Shown here in pieces: positions 1-6,561 of a stretch of DNA of 29,847 nucleotides. Numbering within the stretch: position 1 is the first letter of the stretch; each line of letters begins with the position of its first letter. Where the stretch lies: the NCBI GenBank assembly GCA_934635045.1, contig CAKTZA010000048.1, forward strand, positions 1 to 29,847, written 5' to 3'. A program made the position numbers and the translations under genes. The notes under the pieces are model-generated. The model was not told the origin of the DNA and searched no databases. It worked only from the letters and a program-made list of their open reading frames with translations. The stretch comes from an uncultured Kiritimatiellota bacterium (lineage in GTDB: Bacteria; Verrucomicrobiota; Kiritimatiellia; RFP12; UBA1067).

Positions 1-23
1 CCCCCCCCCCCCCCCCCCCCCCC
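1..23. repeat. Poly-C homopolymer at window edge (23 C)
   Basis: The first 23 bases are all C, that is, poly-G in the sense of the minus-strand gene that runs off this edge. It would encode a run of glycines at the truncated end of that protein. A homopolymer of this length at a sequence end is most often a sequencing or assembly artefact. A true Gly-rich linker or a slippage tract cannot be excluded. Confidence 0.9.
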
Positions 24-241
24 TCAGGGGCGAAAGCGGAGGAAGCGGCCGTCAGCGTCGCCGTGCCCGTGCCGCGCTTGACGAGCTGGCTCGCCGTCGG
101 CAGCGGCTCGTCATACGTGACGTTCGACGAGATGTCGATCGTGATGACGCCATCCACAGGCGCCGGAATCGGCTCGGCTCCGCCAGTCACCGCAAGGGCG
201 ACGAAAGCACAACAGGCAACAGGTATCTTGATGTTTCGCAT
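1..241 (-). CDS. N-terminal fragment of a secreted surface protein with an autotransporter-associated beta-strand repeat (partial)
   Basis: The reading frame enters at the ATG at 241-239 and is cut off by the window edge after about 80 codons. It begins with a Sec-type signal peptide (MRNIKIPVACCAFVALAVTG), probably cleaved soon after. Around residues 55-70 it has LVKRGTGTATLTAAS, which resembles the LxKxGxGTxTL core of the autotransporter-associated beta-strand repeats found in large PVC and proteobacterial surface proteins. The start at 241 is preferred because AAAGGAAC sits at a normal distance upstream. An in-frame ATG at 265 lacks a ribosome binding site. A possible promoter lies at 334-363. 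By family the role would be a surface-exposed adhesin or passenger protein, but only the signal peptide and one repeat-like stretch are visible. The call therefore describes architecture rather than function. Confidence 0.6.
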   Translation of the reverse strand, partial: MRNIKIPVACCAFVALAVTGGAEPIPAPVDGVITIDISSNVTYDEPLPTASQLVKRGTGTATLTAASSAFAPEGGGGGGG

Positions 242-299
242 GCTATGTTCCTTTGTTGTTTTCATGGACAAGGAAGGATGTCAAATCGTTGATCTGTAG

Positions 300-330
300 G
301 CCATCTTGGGGACAGTCCCCCGAAGATGGC
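300..330. repeat. REP-like palindrome with GGGGACAGTCCCC core
   Basis: A near-perfect hairpin: GCCATCTT (300-307) pairs with AAGATGGC (323-330), enclosing the palindromic core GGGGACAGTCCCC (308-320). No T run follows on either strand, so it is not a convincing intrinsic terminator. It resembles the short GGGGAC(A/T)GTCCCC palindromes scattered through many environmental genomes. It would lie at the very start of the 5' untranslated region of the left-edge gene if the promoter at 334-363 is real. Confidence 0.6.
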
Positions 331-333
331 GTT

Positions 334-363
334 AGTATATCAAAACGAAGGAACTGTGCGCAA
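334..363 (-). promoter_or_regulatory. Candidate promoter for the left-edge surface protein
   Basis: On the minus strand TTGCGC (363-358) is followed by an 18-base spacer and TATACT (339-334). The -10 is a good sigma-70-type match and the -35 keeps only TTG. The TTGC-type -35 with an 18-base spacer recurs upstream of fusA and of the second AraC-type regulator. Transcription would start near 327 and run toward the ATG at 241. Confidence 0.4.
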
Positions 364-442
364 TTAGAAAGATTGCATTCATACGTGTAATTTTTGCATT
401 ACATTGATGGGAAAGCATATCAAATTATTGTTTCGGCAATTA

Positions 443-693
443 AGCCTAAATGCGGCAGTTGAAATCCACTCGAATCTTTATAATCGCACACGGAGGCACG
501 GAGACACGGAGTTTCTTCAGAATATCACACTTCGTGGCGCAGTACGCGCTTTCACCCGTTGGGTGAACAGACAGACCAGCAGACGGGATAAGTTAGTTGC
601 GAAAATCGACTTGAAATCCGTTCATTTCTCCGTGTCTCCGTGCCTCCGTGCCTCCGTGTGAGACATTCGCTTCTCAACTGCTTTTTTTAGGCT
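443..693. repeat. MITE-like inverted-repeat element, about 250 bp
   Basis: The outer ends are AGCCTAAA (443-450) and its complement TTTAGGCT (686-693). Next to them lie matching words: TGCGGCAGTTGA on the left and TCAACTGC on the right. Further in are long complementary arms. The left arm 487-511 (CACACGGAGGCACGGAGACA, then CGGAG) is the reverse complement of the first 23 bases of the right arm 628-660, which has one extra CCTCCGTG unit. The interior holds a perfect hairpin, TTCACCC-gtt-GGGTGAA (551-567). No convincing protein is encoded: an 85-codon open frame across 404-661 simply reads through the arms. The arrangement suggests a non-autonomous mobile element or a large structured repeat. 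A target-site duplication is not obvious. Confidence 0.6.
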
Positions 694-743
694 AAACATT
701 CATCCCATTGCGAACGCAGTGAGCGAATGGGATGCTAATGTTT
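694..743. repeat. Long hairpin next to the inverted-repeat element
   Basis: AAACATT plus CATCCCATT (694-709) pairs with AATGGGATG, a two-base bulge CT, and AATGTTT (726-743). This gives a stem of 16 base pairs around a 16-base loop that itself holds a short GCG/CGC pair. It directly abuts the outer end of the 443-693 element. It lies just beyond the 3' end of the minus-strand gene ending at 767, so it could form in that transcript, but the following T run is weak. It may be a repeat unit or a 3'-end-protecting structure. Confidence 0.5.
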
Positions 744-766
744 GTCACAATATTTCGTTGCCGCAT

Positions 767-1645
767 CTATAGTGACGCACGTGCAACAATCTGATGCAGC
801 TCGGCGACGACCTTCTCGGCCAATGCCTGATCCGGCAACACCAGGTTCGGCAGACGCGCAAACGGAATCATCTCGACCGTGAGCGTCCTGTCATAACCGG
901 CCTTCGCCAGCGCCGCGAAAAGCCGTCGGTAGTCGACCTCGCCCGTCAGCAGGGAATCGCCGAAGCCGTGCAGCGTGCCGCCGCAGTCCGTGCCCTGCCA
1001 GTTCTTGATGTGAACCGCCTTGATCCGCTGCGCGCCGAGAATCTCGACGTAGTCTTCCGGCGGCGCATAGAGAAGGCAGTTGCCGACGTCGAAGTACATG
1101 CCCAGGCGACCTGTCTTGAACTGGTCGAGAAAGAGCTTCCATTCCATCGGCGAGAGCAGGAATCGCATCCACACGTTCTCAAGCGCGAGATTGACGCCCA
1201 ACGCCTCCGCCAACGGAATGAGCTCGTTCAGCGACTTCACCGAATTCTCCCAGACCGTCCGATAGGGCACGACCGGGCGCGTGGGATCCCACGTCACGTG
1301 CGCCGAGCCAGGGATGACGAGGATCGTCTCCGCGCCGATCCATGCGGCGATCTGCAGATACGCCTTCGTGAAATCGACCGCCCGCCGCCGCTCGGCCTCG
1401 TCCGCCGCGCCAAGGTTCATCGACCCGTAAAAGCCCGTCGCAAGCGTCCGCAGCCCAATGCCGCGCGCCTTCGCGTAGGTCGCGATCTTGCGGCAGTCCG
1501 CCTCGGAGATGTCGACAGGCAGACAGTCGCCGACCGTCAGCTCCACGCCGTCAAGACCTTTCGTCCGCGCGAAATCGATGAATTCATACGGCGTCTTGTT
1601 CGGGCCGAAGCCGCCGAACACCCAGTAGTTAAGAGCCTTGTACAT
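767..1645 (-). CDS. Sugar phosphate isomerase/epimerase, xylose-isomerase-like TIM barrel
   Basis: 292 residues, the full length of a single-domain AP-endonuclease-2/xylose-isomerase-like TIM barrel. The likely metal ligands are visible in order: E156 (LALENVW), D186 (YFDVGN), H212 (AVHIKNW) and E258 (LTVEMI). In many relatives the D is followed by a second His (DxGH); here that position is Asn. Such enzymes isomerise or epimerise keto-sugars, inositol intermediates or other polyols in the cytoplasm. The substrate cannot be read from sequence. The gene follows the Gfo/Idh/MocA oxidoreductase by 39 bases on the same strand, a pairing typical of inositol, rare-sugar or keto-glycoside catabolism. 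The pair is therefore probably one operon controlled by the divergent AraC-type regulator. The ATG at 1645 has only a weak ribosome binding site. Confidence 0.85.
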   Translation of the reverse strand: MYKALNYWVFGGFGPNKTPYEFIDFARTKGLDGVELTVGDCLPVDISEADCRKIATYAKARGIGLRTLATGFYGSMNLGAADEAERRRAVDFTKAYLQIAAWIGAETILVIPGSAHVTWDPTRPVVPYRTVWENSVKSLNELIPLAEALGVNLALENVWMRFLLSPMEWKLFLDQFKTGRLGMYFDVGNCLLYAPPEDYVEILGAQRIKAVHIKNWQGTDCGGTLHGFGDSLLTGEVDYRRLFAALAKAGYDRTLTVEMIPFARLPNLVLPDQALAEKVVAELHQIVARASL

Positions 1646-1684
1646 GATGAAAGCCTGAAAGATAGGTGATTGGGAAGGTGAAGG

Positions 1685-2725
1685 TTAGAGGCGGACGGCC
1701 TTGCGCGTCCGAACGGACTTCTCTTCGGCGAACACAATCGCCATCGTGTCCGCGACGGAATCGATCGTCTGGTACTTCGTCGGCGGCACGCCCTTCGCGA
1801 CGCAGGAGACGAAATAGGCCAATTCCTGATGCCAGCCCGTCGGCCCGGCCTTGACGTCGCACGTCGGAGCAATCGCCTTGCCCTTCGCCGGGAAGATGTG
1901 ATAGCCGGAGGCGTCCAGCTTCAGCGTCGCCTTTTCGCAGACGATCGTGAAGCTCATCTCGAACGTCGCGCCCTTGGCCTGCTCCCAGCCGCCCTCGGCC
2001 ATCACGAGCCGCCCGTCGCCGTAATCGTATGTCGTGACGACATGGTCGATGCCGCCCTTCGAGACGACGTTCGCGCCGACGCTCGTCACGGACTTCGGCT
2101 TGCCGAAGAAGTAGTTCACCTCGTCGGTGTCGTGCACGTGCAGGTCCAGGAGCGCGCCGCCCGACATCGCCCCGTCCATGTACCAGTTCCGCCAGCTGTT
2201 GCCGTCCACGCCGGGCGAAATGCGCTTGAAGGTCGCGGAAAGCATCTTCCCGGCCTTGCCCGACTTGTAGTATTCGTACGCATGGCGGTACTCCGGCCAG
2301 GCACGGACGCACAGGCCCACGTTGAAGAAGCCCTTGGCCTCCTTCGCCGCCGAGACGATCGCCCGCATCTCCGCCGCCGTGCGGCAGAGCGGCTTCTCGC
2401 AGAACACGTGCTTGCCCAGCTTGAGCGCCGTCAGCGCGTAGCGCATGTGCAGCGTGGTCGGCACGCAGATGTCGACGACCTCGACCTCGGGATCGGCGAT
2501 GAGGTCGTCCGCCTCCGCATAGGCCTTCACGCCCGCGAGGTCGAGCGGCTTCGTGTTGTCGCCGCCGCCGATGTTGCCGACGACCTTCGAGACGTCGCCG
2601 CGCCGCTTCGCCGGATCGACGTCCGCGATCGCGACGACCTTCGCGTTCCGAAGCCCCTTGTAGACGCCCCAGTGGGTCGTGCCCATGAAGCCGAACCCGA
2701 TGATGCCAACCTTGACCTGTTTCAT
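1685..2725 (-). CDS. Gfo/Idh/MocA family NAD(P)-dependent oxidoreductase
   Basis: 346 residues, normal for the family. An N-terminal Rossmann fold carries GFGFMG at 10-15. The hallmark CEKP follows at 109-112, where the lysine helps bind substrate and cofactor. A GG-x3-D-x3-H-x2-D cluster (189-201) corresponds to the substrate-site motif of the C-terminal alpha/beta domain. These enzymes oxidise or reduce a sugar or polyol hydroxyl group using NAD(P). The ATG at 2725 is chosen over upstream in-frame codons because AAGGAGG stands nine bases before it and the Rossmann strand begins at once. An ATTATA (the -10 read on the minus strand) lies at 2774-2779. It is the first gene of a two-gene operon with the TIM-barrel isomerase and is divergent from the regulator at 2853. 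Confidence 0.9.
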   Translation of the reverse strand: MKQVKVGIIGFGFMGTTHWGVYKGLRNAKVVAIADVDPAKRRGDVSKVVGNIGGGDNTKPLDLAGVKAYAEADDLIADPEVEVVDICVPTTLHMRYALTALKLGKHVFCEKPLCRTAAEMRAIVSAAKEAKGFFNVGLCVRAWPEYRHAYEYYKSGKAGKMLSATFKRISPGVDGNSWRNWYMDGAMSGGALLDLHVHDTDEVNYFFGKPKSVTSVGANVVSKGGIDHVVTTYDYGDGRLVMAEGGWEQAKGATFEMSFTIVCEKATLKLDASGYHIFPAKGKAIAPTCDVKAGPTGWHQELAYFVSCVAKGVPPTKYQTIDSVADTMAIVFAEEKSVRTRKAVRL

Positions 2726-2773
2726 TCTGACTTGCCTCCTTCTGAAAAGCCGTTGCGGCTTTGTGACGAGCGC

Positions 2774-2779
2774 ATTATA
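2774..2779 (-). promoter_or_regulatory. -10 box of the oxidoreductase/isomerase operon
   Basis: TATAAT in the context TATGGTATAATGCGC on the minus strand, about 50 bases before the ATG at 2725. No good -35 is present at the expected place. This fits a promoter that needs an activator, and the direct repeat at 2788-2819 lies just upstream. Confidence 0.55.
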
Positions 2780-2787
2780 CCATATGC

Positions 2788-2819
2788 GACTATCAAATAA
2801 AGAAAAGAAGACTATCAAA
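2788..2819. promoter_or_regulatory. Candidate AraC-family operator: GACTATCAAA direct repeat, 22 bp period
   Basis: GACTATCAAA occurs perfectly at 2788-2797 and 2810-2819, a 22-base step or about two helical turns. AraC-family dimers typically bind direct repeats spaced about 21 bp. The pair lies between the divergent -10 boxes at 2779-2774 (minus) and 2840-2845 (plus), and its right half overlaps the expected -35 of the regulator promoter. The likely ligand protein is the regulator at 2853. Binding itself is inferred. Confidence 0.55.
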
Positions 2820-2839
2820 ATCGAAACGCCCGGATGTGG

Positions 2840-2845
2840 TATAAT
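2840..2845 (+). promoter_or_regulatory. -10 box of the first AraC-type regulator; start implies a leaderless mRNA
   Basis: TATAAT, preceded by TGTGG, ends seven bases before the ATG at 2853. A transcription start at the normal distance falls at or next to the A of the start codon, and no ribosome binding site fits in between. There is no recognisable -35. Confidence 0.5.
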
Positions 2846-2852
2846 CCGCGTC

Positions 2853-4046
2853 ATGGGAAAGAAAGCCGAACTCATGCGCATCCTCGTGGCCATTCCGACC
2901 TCGACGCACACGCAGCGCCAGCTGCTCGAAGGGCTGCTCGCCTACGCGCACGCGAAAGGCGGCGCGCCGTGGCAGTTGCACCTCGACCTCCGCGACCTCA
3001 ACCGCCAGCACCTGAAGGACCTCGCGCGCTGGCGCTGCAGCGGCGTCATCGCCTACATCCTCAGCGCGCGCGAGCGCCGCAGCTTCCTCGCGACGGGACT
3101 GCCCGCCGTCTTCATCGAGCCGCTGCTCGCCCAGCCGCCGCGCACGGCGCGCCGCAACGTCGTCACGTTCGTGAACGAGCACGCCGCCGAGGGACGGACG
3201 GCCGCCGACTACTTCCTGACGCGGCACTACCGGTCCTTCGCCTACGTCGGCACCGCACGGCCCACGTTCTGGAGCGACGAGCGGCGCAGGGGCTTCGCGG
3301 CGCGCCTGCGCGAGGCGGGCCATCGGCCCGCCGTCTACGGCGGACTCCTCCCGGCCGAACAGGACGACTTCGCGCTCGAATCGCGGCGCCTGGCGAAATG
3401 GCTCCGGGAGCTGCCGCGCCCGACGGCCGTCTTCTGCGTCCATGACCGCCGCGCGCAGCAGGTCATCGCCACGGCACAGGCCGCCGGACTGCGCGTTCCC
3501 GACGATCTCGCGGTTCTCGGCGTCGACGACGACGAGCTGCTCTGCGAAATGACCGTGCCGGCGATCTCCTCCATCCCGGTCGGCGACCATGCGCGCGGAG
3601 AGGCCGTCGGTGCGGCGATGGACGCGCTCCTGTCCGGGCGTCCGACGCCGCGCCACGTCGTCTCGCGCCACACGGCGGTCACGACACGCCGCTCTACCGA
3701 CGCGCAGGCCATTTCGGACGCCTTTGTCGCGCGCGCCCTCGCGCACGCGAGCCGCGACCTCTCCACCCCCCGGACACTCGACGAGCTCGCCGTCGTCGCC
3801 GGCTGCTCGAAGACGGAACTCGCACACCGCGCCCGCGCCGCGCTCGGCCATTCGCTCGGCGACGAGCTGACGGGGCTCCGCCTCGACCGGGCAATCGCCT
3901 GCCTGGCCCAGACGACGCGAACCGTCGACGAGATCGCCAAGTCCTGCGGCTTCTGCAGCGCCTCGCACCTCGGCCTCCGCCTCCGCGCCGCCTTCGGCAA
4001 GTCGCCTTCAGCCTATCGCTCCGCGTCCGACCGAGGCTTGACGTAG
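2853..4046 (+). CDS. AraC-family transcription regulator with LacI/XylR-like sensor domain (regulator 1)
   Basis: 397 residues. Residues about 8-270 form a periplasmic-binding-protein-like sensor of the LacI/XylR type (RILVAIPTST at the start, PDDLAVLGVDDDELLCE and PAISSIPV near its end). The C-terminal 100 residues are a two-helix-turn-helix AraC DNA-binding domain (TLDELAVVAGCSKTELAHRA and VDEIAKSCGFCSASHLGLRL). This is the E. coli XylR arrangement: a sugar binds the sensor half and the protein activates sugar-use genes. It is divergent from the oxidoreductase/isomerase operon, with a direct-repeat operator candidate between them, so local control is likely. The ATG at 2853 follows a TATAAT by seven bases. 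A second ATG seven codons in (2874) is possible. Its last 34 bases overlap the convergent M81 gene. Confidence 0.88.
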   Translation: MGKKAELMRILVAIPTSTHTQRQLLEGLLAYAHAKGGAPWQLHLDLRDLNRQHLKDLARWRCSGVIAYILSARERRSFLATGLPAVFIEPLLAQPPRTARRNVVTFVNEHAAEGRTAADYFLTRHYRSFAYVGTARPTFWSDERRRGFAARLREAGHRPAVYGGLLPAEQDDFALESRRLAKWLRELPRPTAVFCVHDRRAQQVIATAQAAGLRVPDDLAVLGVDDDELLCEMTVPAISSIPVGDHARGEAVGAAMDALLSGRPTPRHVVSRHTAVTTRRSTDAQAISDAFVARALAHASRDLSTPRTLDELAVVAGCSKTELAHRARAALGHSLGDELTGLRLDRAIACLAQTTRTVDEIAKSCGFCSASHLGLRLRAAFGKSPSAYRSASDRGLT

Positions 4047-5353
4047 TAGTAGTCGCCGTCGAGGTGCCTGAACGGCAGGGTTGAGAAGTCGTTCGTCGCC
4101 ATGCCCGGCGTCATGCAGAAGACCTGCGAGGCGGCGAGTTCCGCCGCGCCCGGCCAAAGATAGCCCTGCTTGACGATCACGACGTCGTAGTCCTTCACGT
4201 CAAGATTCATCGCCGCGAAATGCTCCTTCATCGTGAAGGAGGTGCGGACGGTCGAGTAGACGACATCGACATTCCCGTCCCGCACGACCACGCCCTCGCC
4301 CGCCTCCTCACCGACGAAGCCGAGGATCTTGCCGCGCCCGACCGCACGATCCGCGAACTTCGCCACGGCATCCGGATCGCACAGCGACGTGAAGAGTGTC
4401 TTCAGTCCCGTGCCCTTGAAGGCCTTCACGAGGCAGTCGCTCGTCCCCGCCGCACCGGCCGTCGTGTTGTCGCCGGAATCGCTCACGAACACGGGCTTCG
4501 CCATCGTCCGCACCGCCTCTGGCGTCTTCTCGGGCGCAAGCGCCGGCACACCAAACGCGAGATCGGTCTTGTGCGCCTCGAAATAGTCGGCGATCGTCTT
4601 CGTCTTCGCCGCGATCTCGTCATGTCCGTCCGCCGAATAGACCACGACCGACGCGCCCATGAACGGCGCATCGACCCAGGGCTGTCCGTTGAAGACGTTC
4701 GCGGACACGACACGCGGATCCCGGTCGAGCTCGCGCACCATCTTCAGAAGCGTGACGTACGGCTCGACGCACGTCTGCGCGGCGTCCGCAAACTGCACGC
4801 GGATGCGGAAGAAGTGGGGGACGGGGGCGGCAGAATGGGACGCGAGAATCTTCATCAGCGCCTCGGCGGCGCGCGTCTCGGCCTCGTCGTAGTCGGTGTG
4901 CGGGGCGGTGCGGTAGCCGCTGATCGCCTGCACCTGCGCGACAAGGCCTTCCGAGACGTTCGCATGGAAGTCGAGGTCGAGCGAGATCGGAATCGCATCG
5001 CCGACCGTCTTGCGCAGTTCCCGCACCGTCAGCTCCTCGCCGCTGAAGCCGCCCTCCACGCACATCGCGCCGTGCAGGTAGAGGTAAATGCCGTCCGCAT
5101 CGGGGCGCTTCGCCGCCTCGGCGCGGAAATCAGCCAAGATCTCGTCGAAGCAGGCGCGCGAGACGAAGCCGGACGGCAGGCTGACCGCGTAGACGAGCGG
5201 CACGACCTCGAATCCCGCCGCCTCGAAGAGGTGCGAAGCGAACAGGCGGTGCTTCGCCTCTTCGCCCTTGAGATAGTAGAAGTCGCCCTTCTCCGCCTGT
5301 ACGGCGGAGAAGGTGTTCGACTCGCACTGAAACGCGCCGACGAGAATCTTCAT
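4013..5353 (-). CDS. M81 family metallopeptidase, MlrC/microcystinase-like
   Basis: 446 residues. The N-terminal domain begins MKILVGAFQCESNTFS and has LHGAM (93-97), a metal-site signature DLDFHANVS (D128, H130) and TAPHTDYDE (H152), the pattern of zinc ligands in MlrC-like proteins. The MlrC C-terminal domain holds SDSGDNTTAGAAGTS. MlrC cleaves linearised microcystin peptides, but most homologues lie in catabolic clusters and their natural substrates are unknown, so a role on a small amide or peptide-like compound is the safest reading. The start is three bases after the stop of the M24 gene (TAAGCCATG), indicating translational coupling. It is the last gene of the three-gene operon from 6921. 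Its 3' end overlaps the convergent regulator 1 by 34 bases. Confidence 0.88.
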   Translation of the reverse strand: MKILVGAFQCESNTFSAVQAEKGDFYYLKGEEAKHRLFASHLFEAAGFEVVPLVYAVSLPSGFVSRACFDEILADFRAEAAKRPDADGIYLYLHGAMCVEGGFSGEELTVRELRKTVGDAIPISLDLDFHANVSEGLVAQVQAISGYRTAPHTDYDEAETRAAEALMKILASHSAAPVPHFFRIRVQFADAAQTCVEPYVTLLKMVRELDRDPRVVSANVFNGQPWVDAPFMGASVVVYSADGHDEIAAKTKTIADYFEAHKTDLAFGVPALAPEKTPEAVRTMAKPVFVSDSGDNTTAGAAGTSDCLVKAFKGTGLKTLFTSLCDPDAVAKFADRAVGRGKILGFVGEEAGEGVVVRDGNVDVVYSTVRTSFTMKEHFAAMNLDVKDYDVVIVKQGYLWPGAAELAASQVFCMTPGMATNDFSTLPFRHLDGDYYYVKPRSDAER

Positions 5354-5356
5354 GGC

Positions 5357-6529
5357 TTACAGCGGCTTCGAGAAGTACGCGTCCATCTTCGGAGACATCG
5401 GCGTGCAGCCGTTCTCCGTGATGATGTAGCCCGTCTCGATACGCGCGCCGTTGAACTTCGGGTGTCCGAAGAAGCTGACATCGACCATGACGGTCATGCC
5501 GGGGGCGAGCACGTCCTCGGAGTTCGGGCCGTAGAACGGCAGCTCCGCCTCCATGAGGCCGATCGTGTGCGCAAACGGGCAGACGAGGTACTTGAAGAGG
5601 TCGTGCTTCTTGAAGTACTCGCGACCGGGCACGTCGATCTCCTTGCCGGAGACGCCGGGCTTCAGCATACCCTTCGTGAGCCACATCACCTCGCGCAGAT
5701 GGTTCATGCAGTCCTTCTGATCCTGCGTAAAGACGCCGTTCACGGGAAGCGTGTCGCCGAAGGTGCCCGCATAGCCGTTGAAGCGCGGCGCGATGCCGAC
5801 CATAACGAGTTCTCCGTCCTGCATCTGCCGGTTCGTGGCCGTCGGGACGACCGCGTTCGCGCGTTCGCCCGAGCCGACGATGGTGGAGTACGCGAAGCTC
5901 GTCGCGCCATTCGCGCGACAGACCGCCTCGCCCGCCGCCGCGACCTCGAACTCGAACGCGCCGGGACGGATCTTCGCCTTCATCGCGTCATAGGCGAGGT
6001 CGCAGAGTCCGACGGCCTTGAGCATGTTCGCGCGCTCCCAGTCGCTCTTGTACGCGCGCATCGCCTCGTAGTCGGACGTGATGTCCACGAGCTCGACGCC
6101 CGCGAAGCCCTTCTGGAAGTCGAGGTAGACCTGGTGCGGCAGCGCGGCCGTGCCGACGAGGCCGATGCGCTTCAGCGGCAGGCCGGCGGCTGACATCTCC
6201 TTGTAGAGGTCCTCGAAGCCGATGATGTGCGCGTTCGGGTATTCCTCTTCCGGCACCATGAAGACCGGGAAGCAGCGGATCTTCTTGATCGCCGAGCTCT
6301 GGAGCGCAAACGGCTCGGACTCCGGCCCGCCGAGCAGCCACGGCTCGCCCTTGCGCGGCACGAACACGGAGCCCTTCTCGAACTGGCCGCACCAGCCGGT
6401 CAGGTACCAGCCGTTGGCGATGTTGAGCTCGTCGAAGTAGACGAGCGCGGCATCAAGGTTCTTCTTCTCGAGGATCGCCTGAACGGCGGCGATGCGCTTG
6501 TCGGTTTCGGATTGGTTGTAGTAGGACAT
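5357..6529 (-). CDS. M24 family peptidase-like (creatinase/aminopeptidase P fold), degenerate metal site
   Basis: 390 residues. An N-terminal creatinase-type domain (about 1-150) precedes a pita-bread catalytic domain (about 155-390). Recognisable positions are GDT (D259), HTIGL (H321) and ARIET (E365). The first metal-binding Asp of active M24 enzymes (VDxGA) falls on G245 in MVGIAP, and the glutamate of the usual EPG motif is D350. The protein may thus be a metal-independent hydrolase like creatinase, or have an altered site. It is unlikely to be a standard prolyl aminopeptidase. The ATG at 6529 is taken because the family begins here; ribosome binding is weak. It lies between the ASRT-like gene (32 bases upstream) and the M81 gene, suggesting they act on one amide or peptide-like substrate. 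Confidence 0.85.
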   Translation of the reverse strand: MSYYNQSETDKRIAAVQAILEKKNLDAALVYFDELNIANGWYLTGWCGQFEKGSVFVPRKGEPWLLGGPESEPFALQSSAIKKIRCFPVFMVPEEEYPNAHIIGFEDLYKEMSAAGLPLKRIGLVGTAALPHQVYLDFQKGFAGVELVDITSDYEAMRAYKSDWERANMLKAVGLCDLAYDAMKAKIRPGAFEFEVAAAGEAVCRANGATSFAYSTIVGSGERANAVVPTATNRQMQDGELVMVGIAPRFNGYAGTFGDTLPVNGVFTQDQKDCMNHLREVMWLTKGMLKPGVSGKEIDVPGREYFKKHDLFKYLVCPFAHTIGLMEAELPFYGPNSEDVLAPGMTVMVDVSFFGHPKFNGARIETGYIITENGCTPMSPKMDAYFSKPL

Positions 6530-6561
6530 GATAGCTTGGTAGTAGGTAGTTGGTTGTGGGT

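Noticed and set aside
404..661. 85-codon open frame on the plus strand
   Set aside because: It crosses both arms of the inverted-repeat element and has no ribosome binding site or recognisable fold. The repeats explain it.
4220..6193. Open frame of 657 codons on the plus strand
   Set aside because: Antisense shadow of the M81 and M24 genes, with the same Arg/Asp/Val/His-rich composition and no domain.
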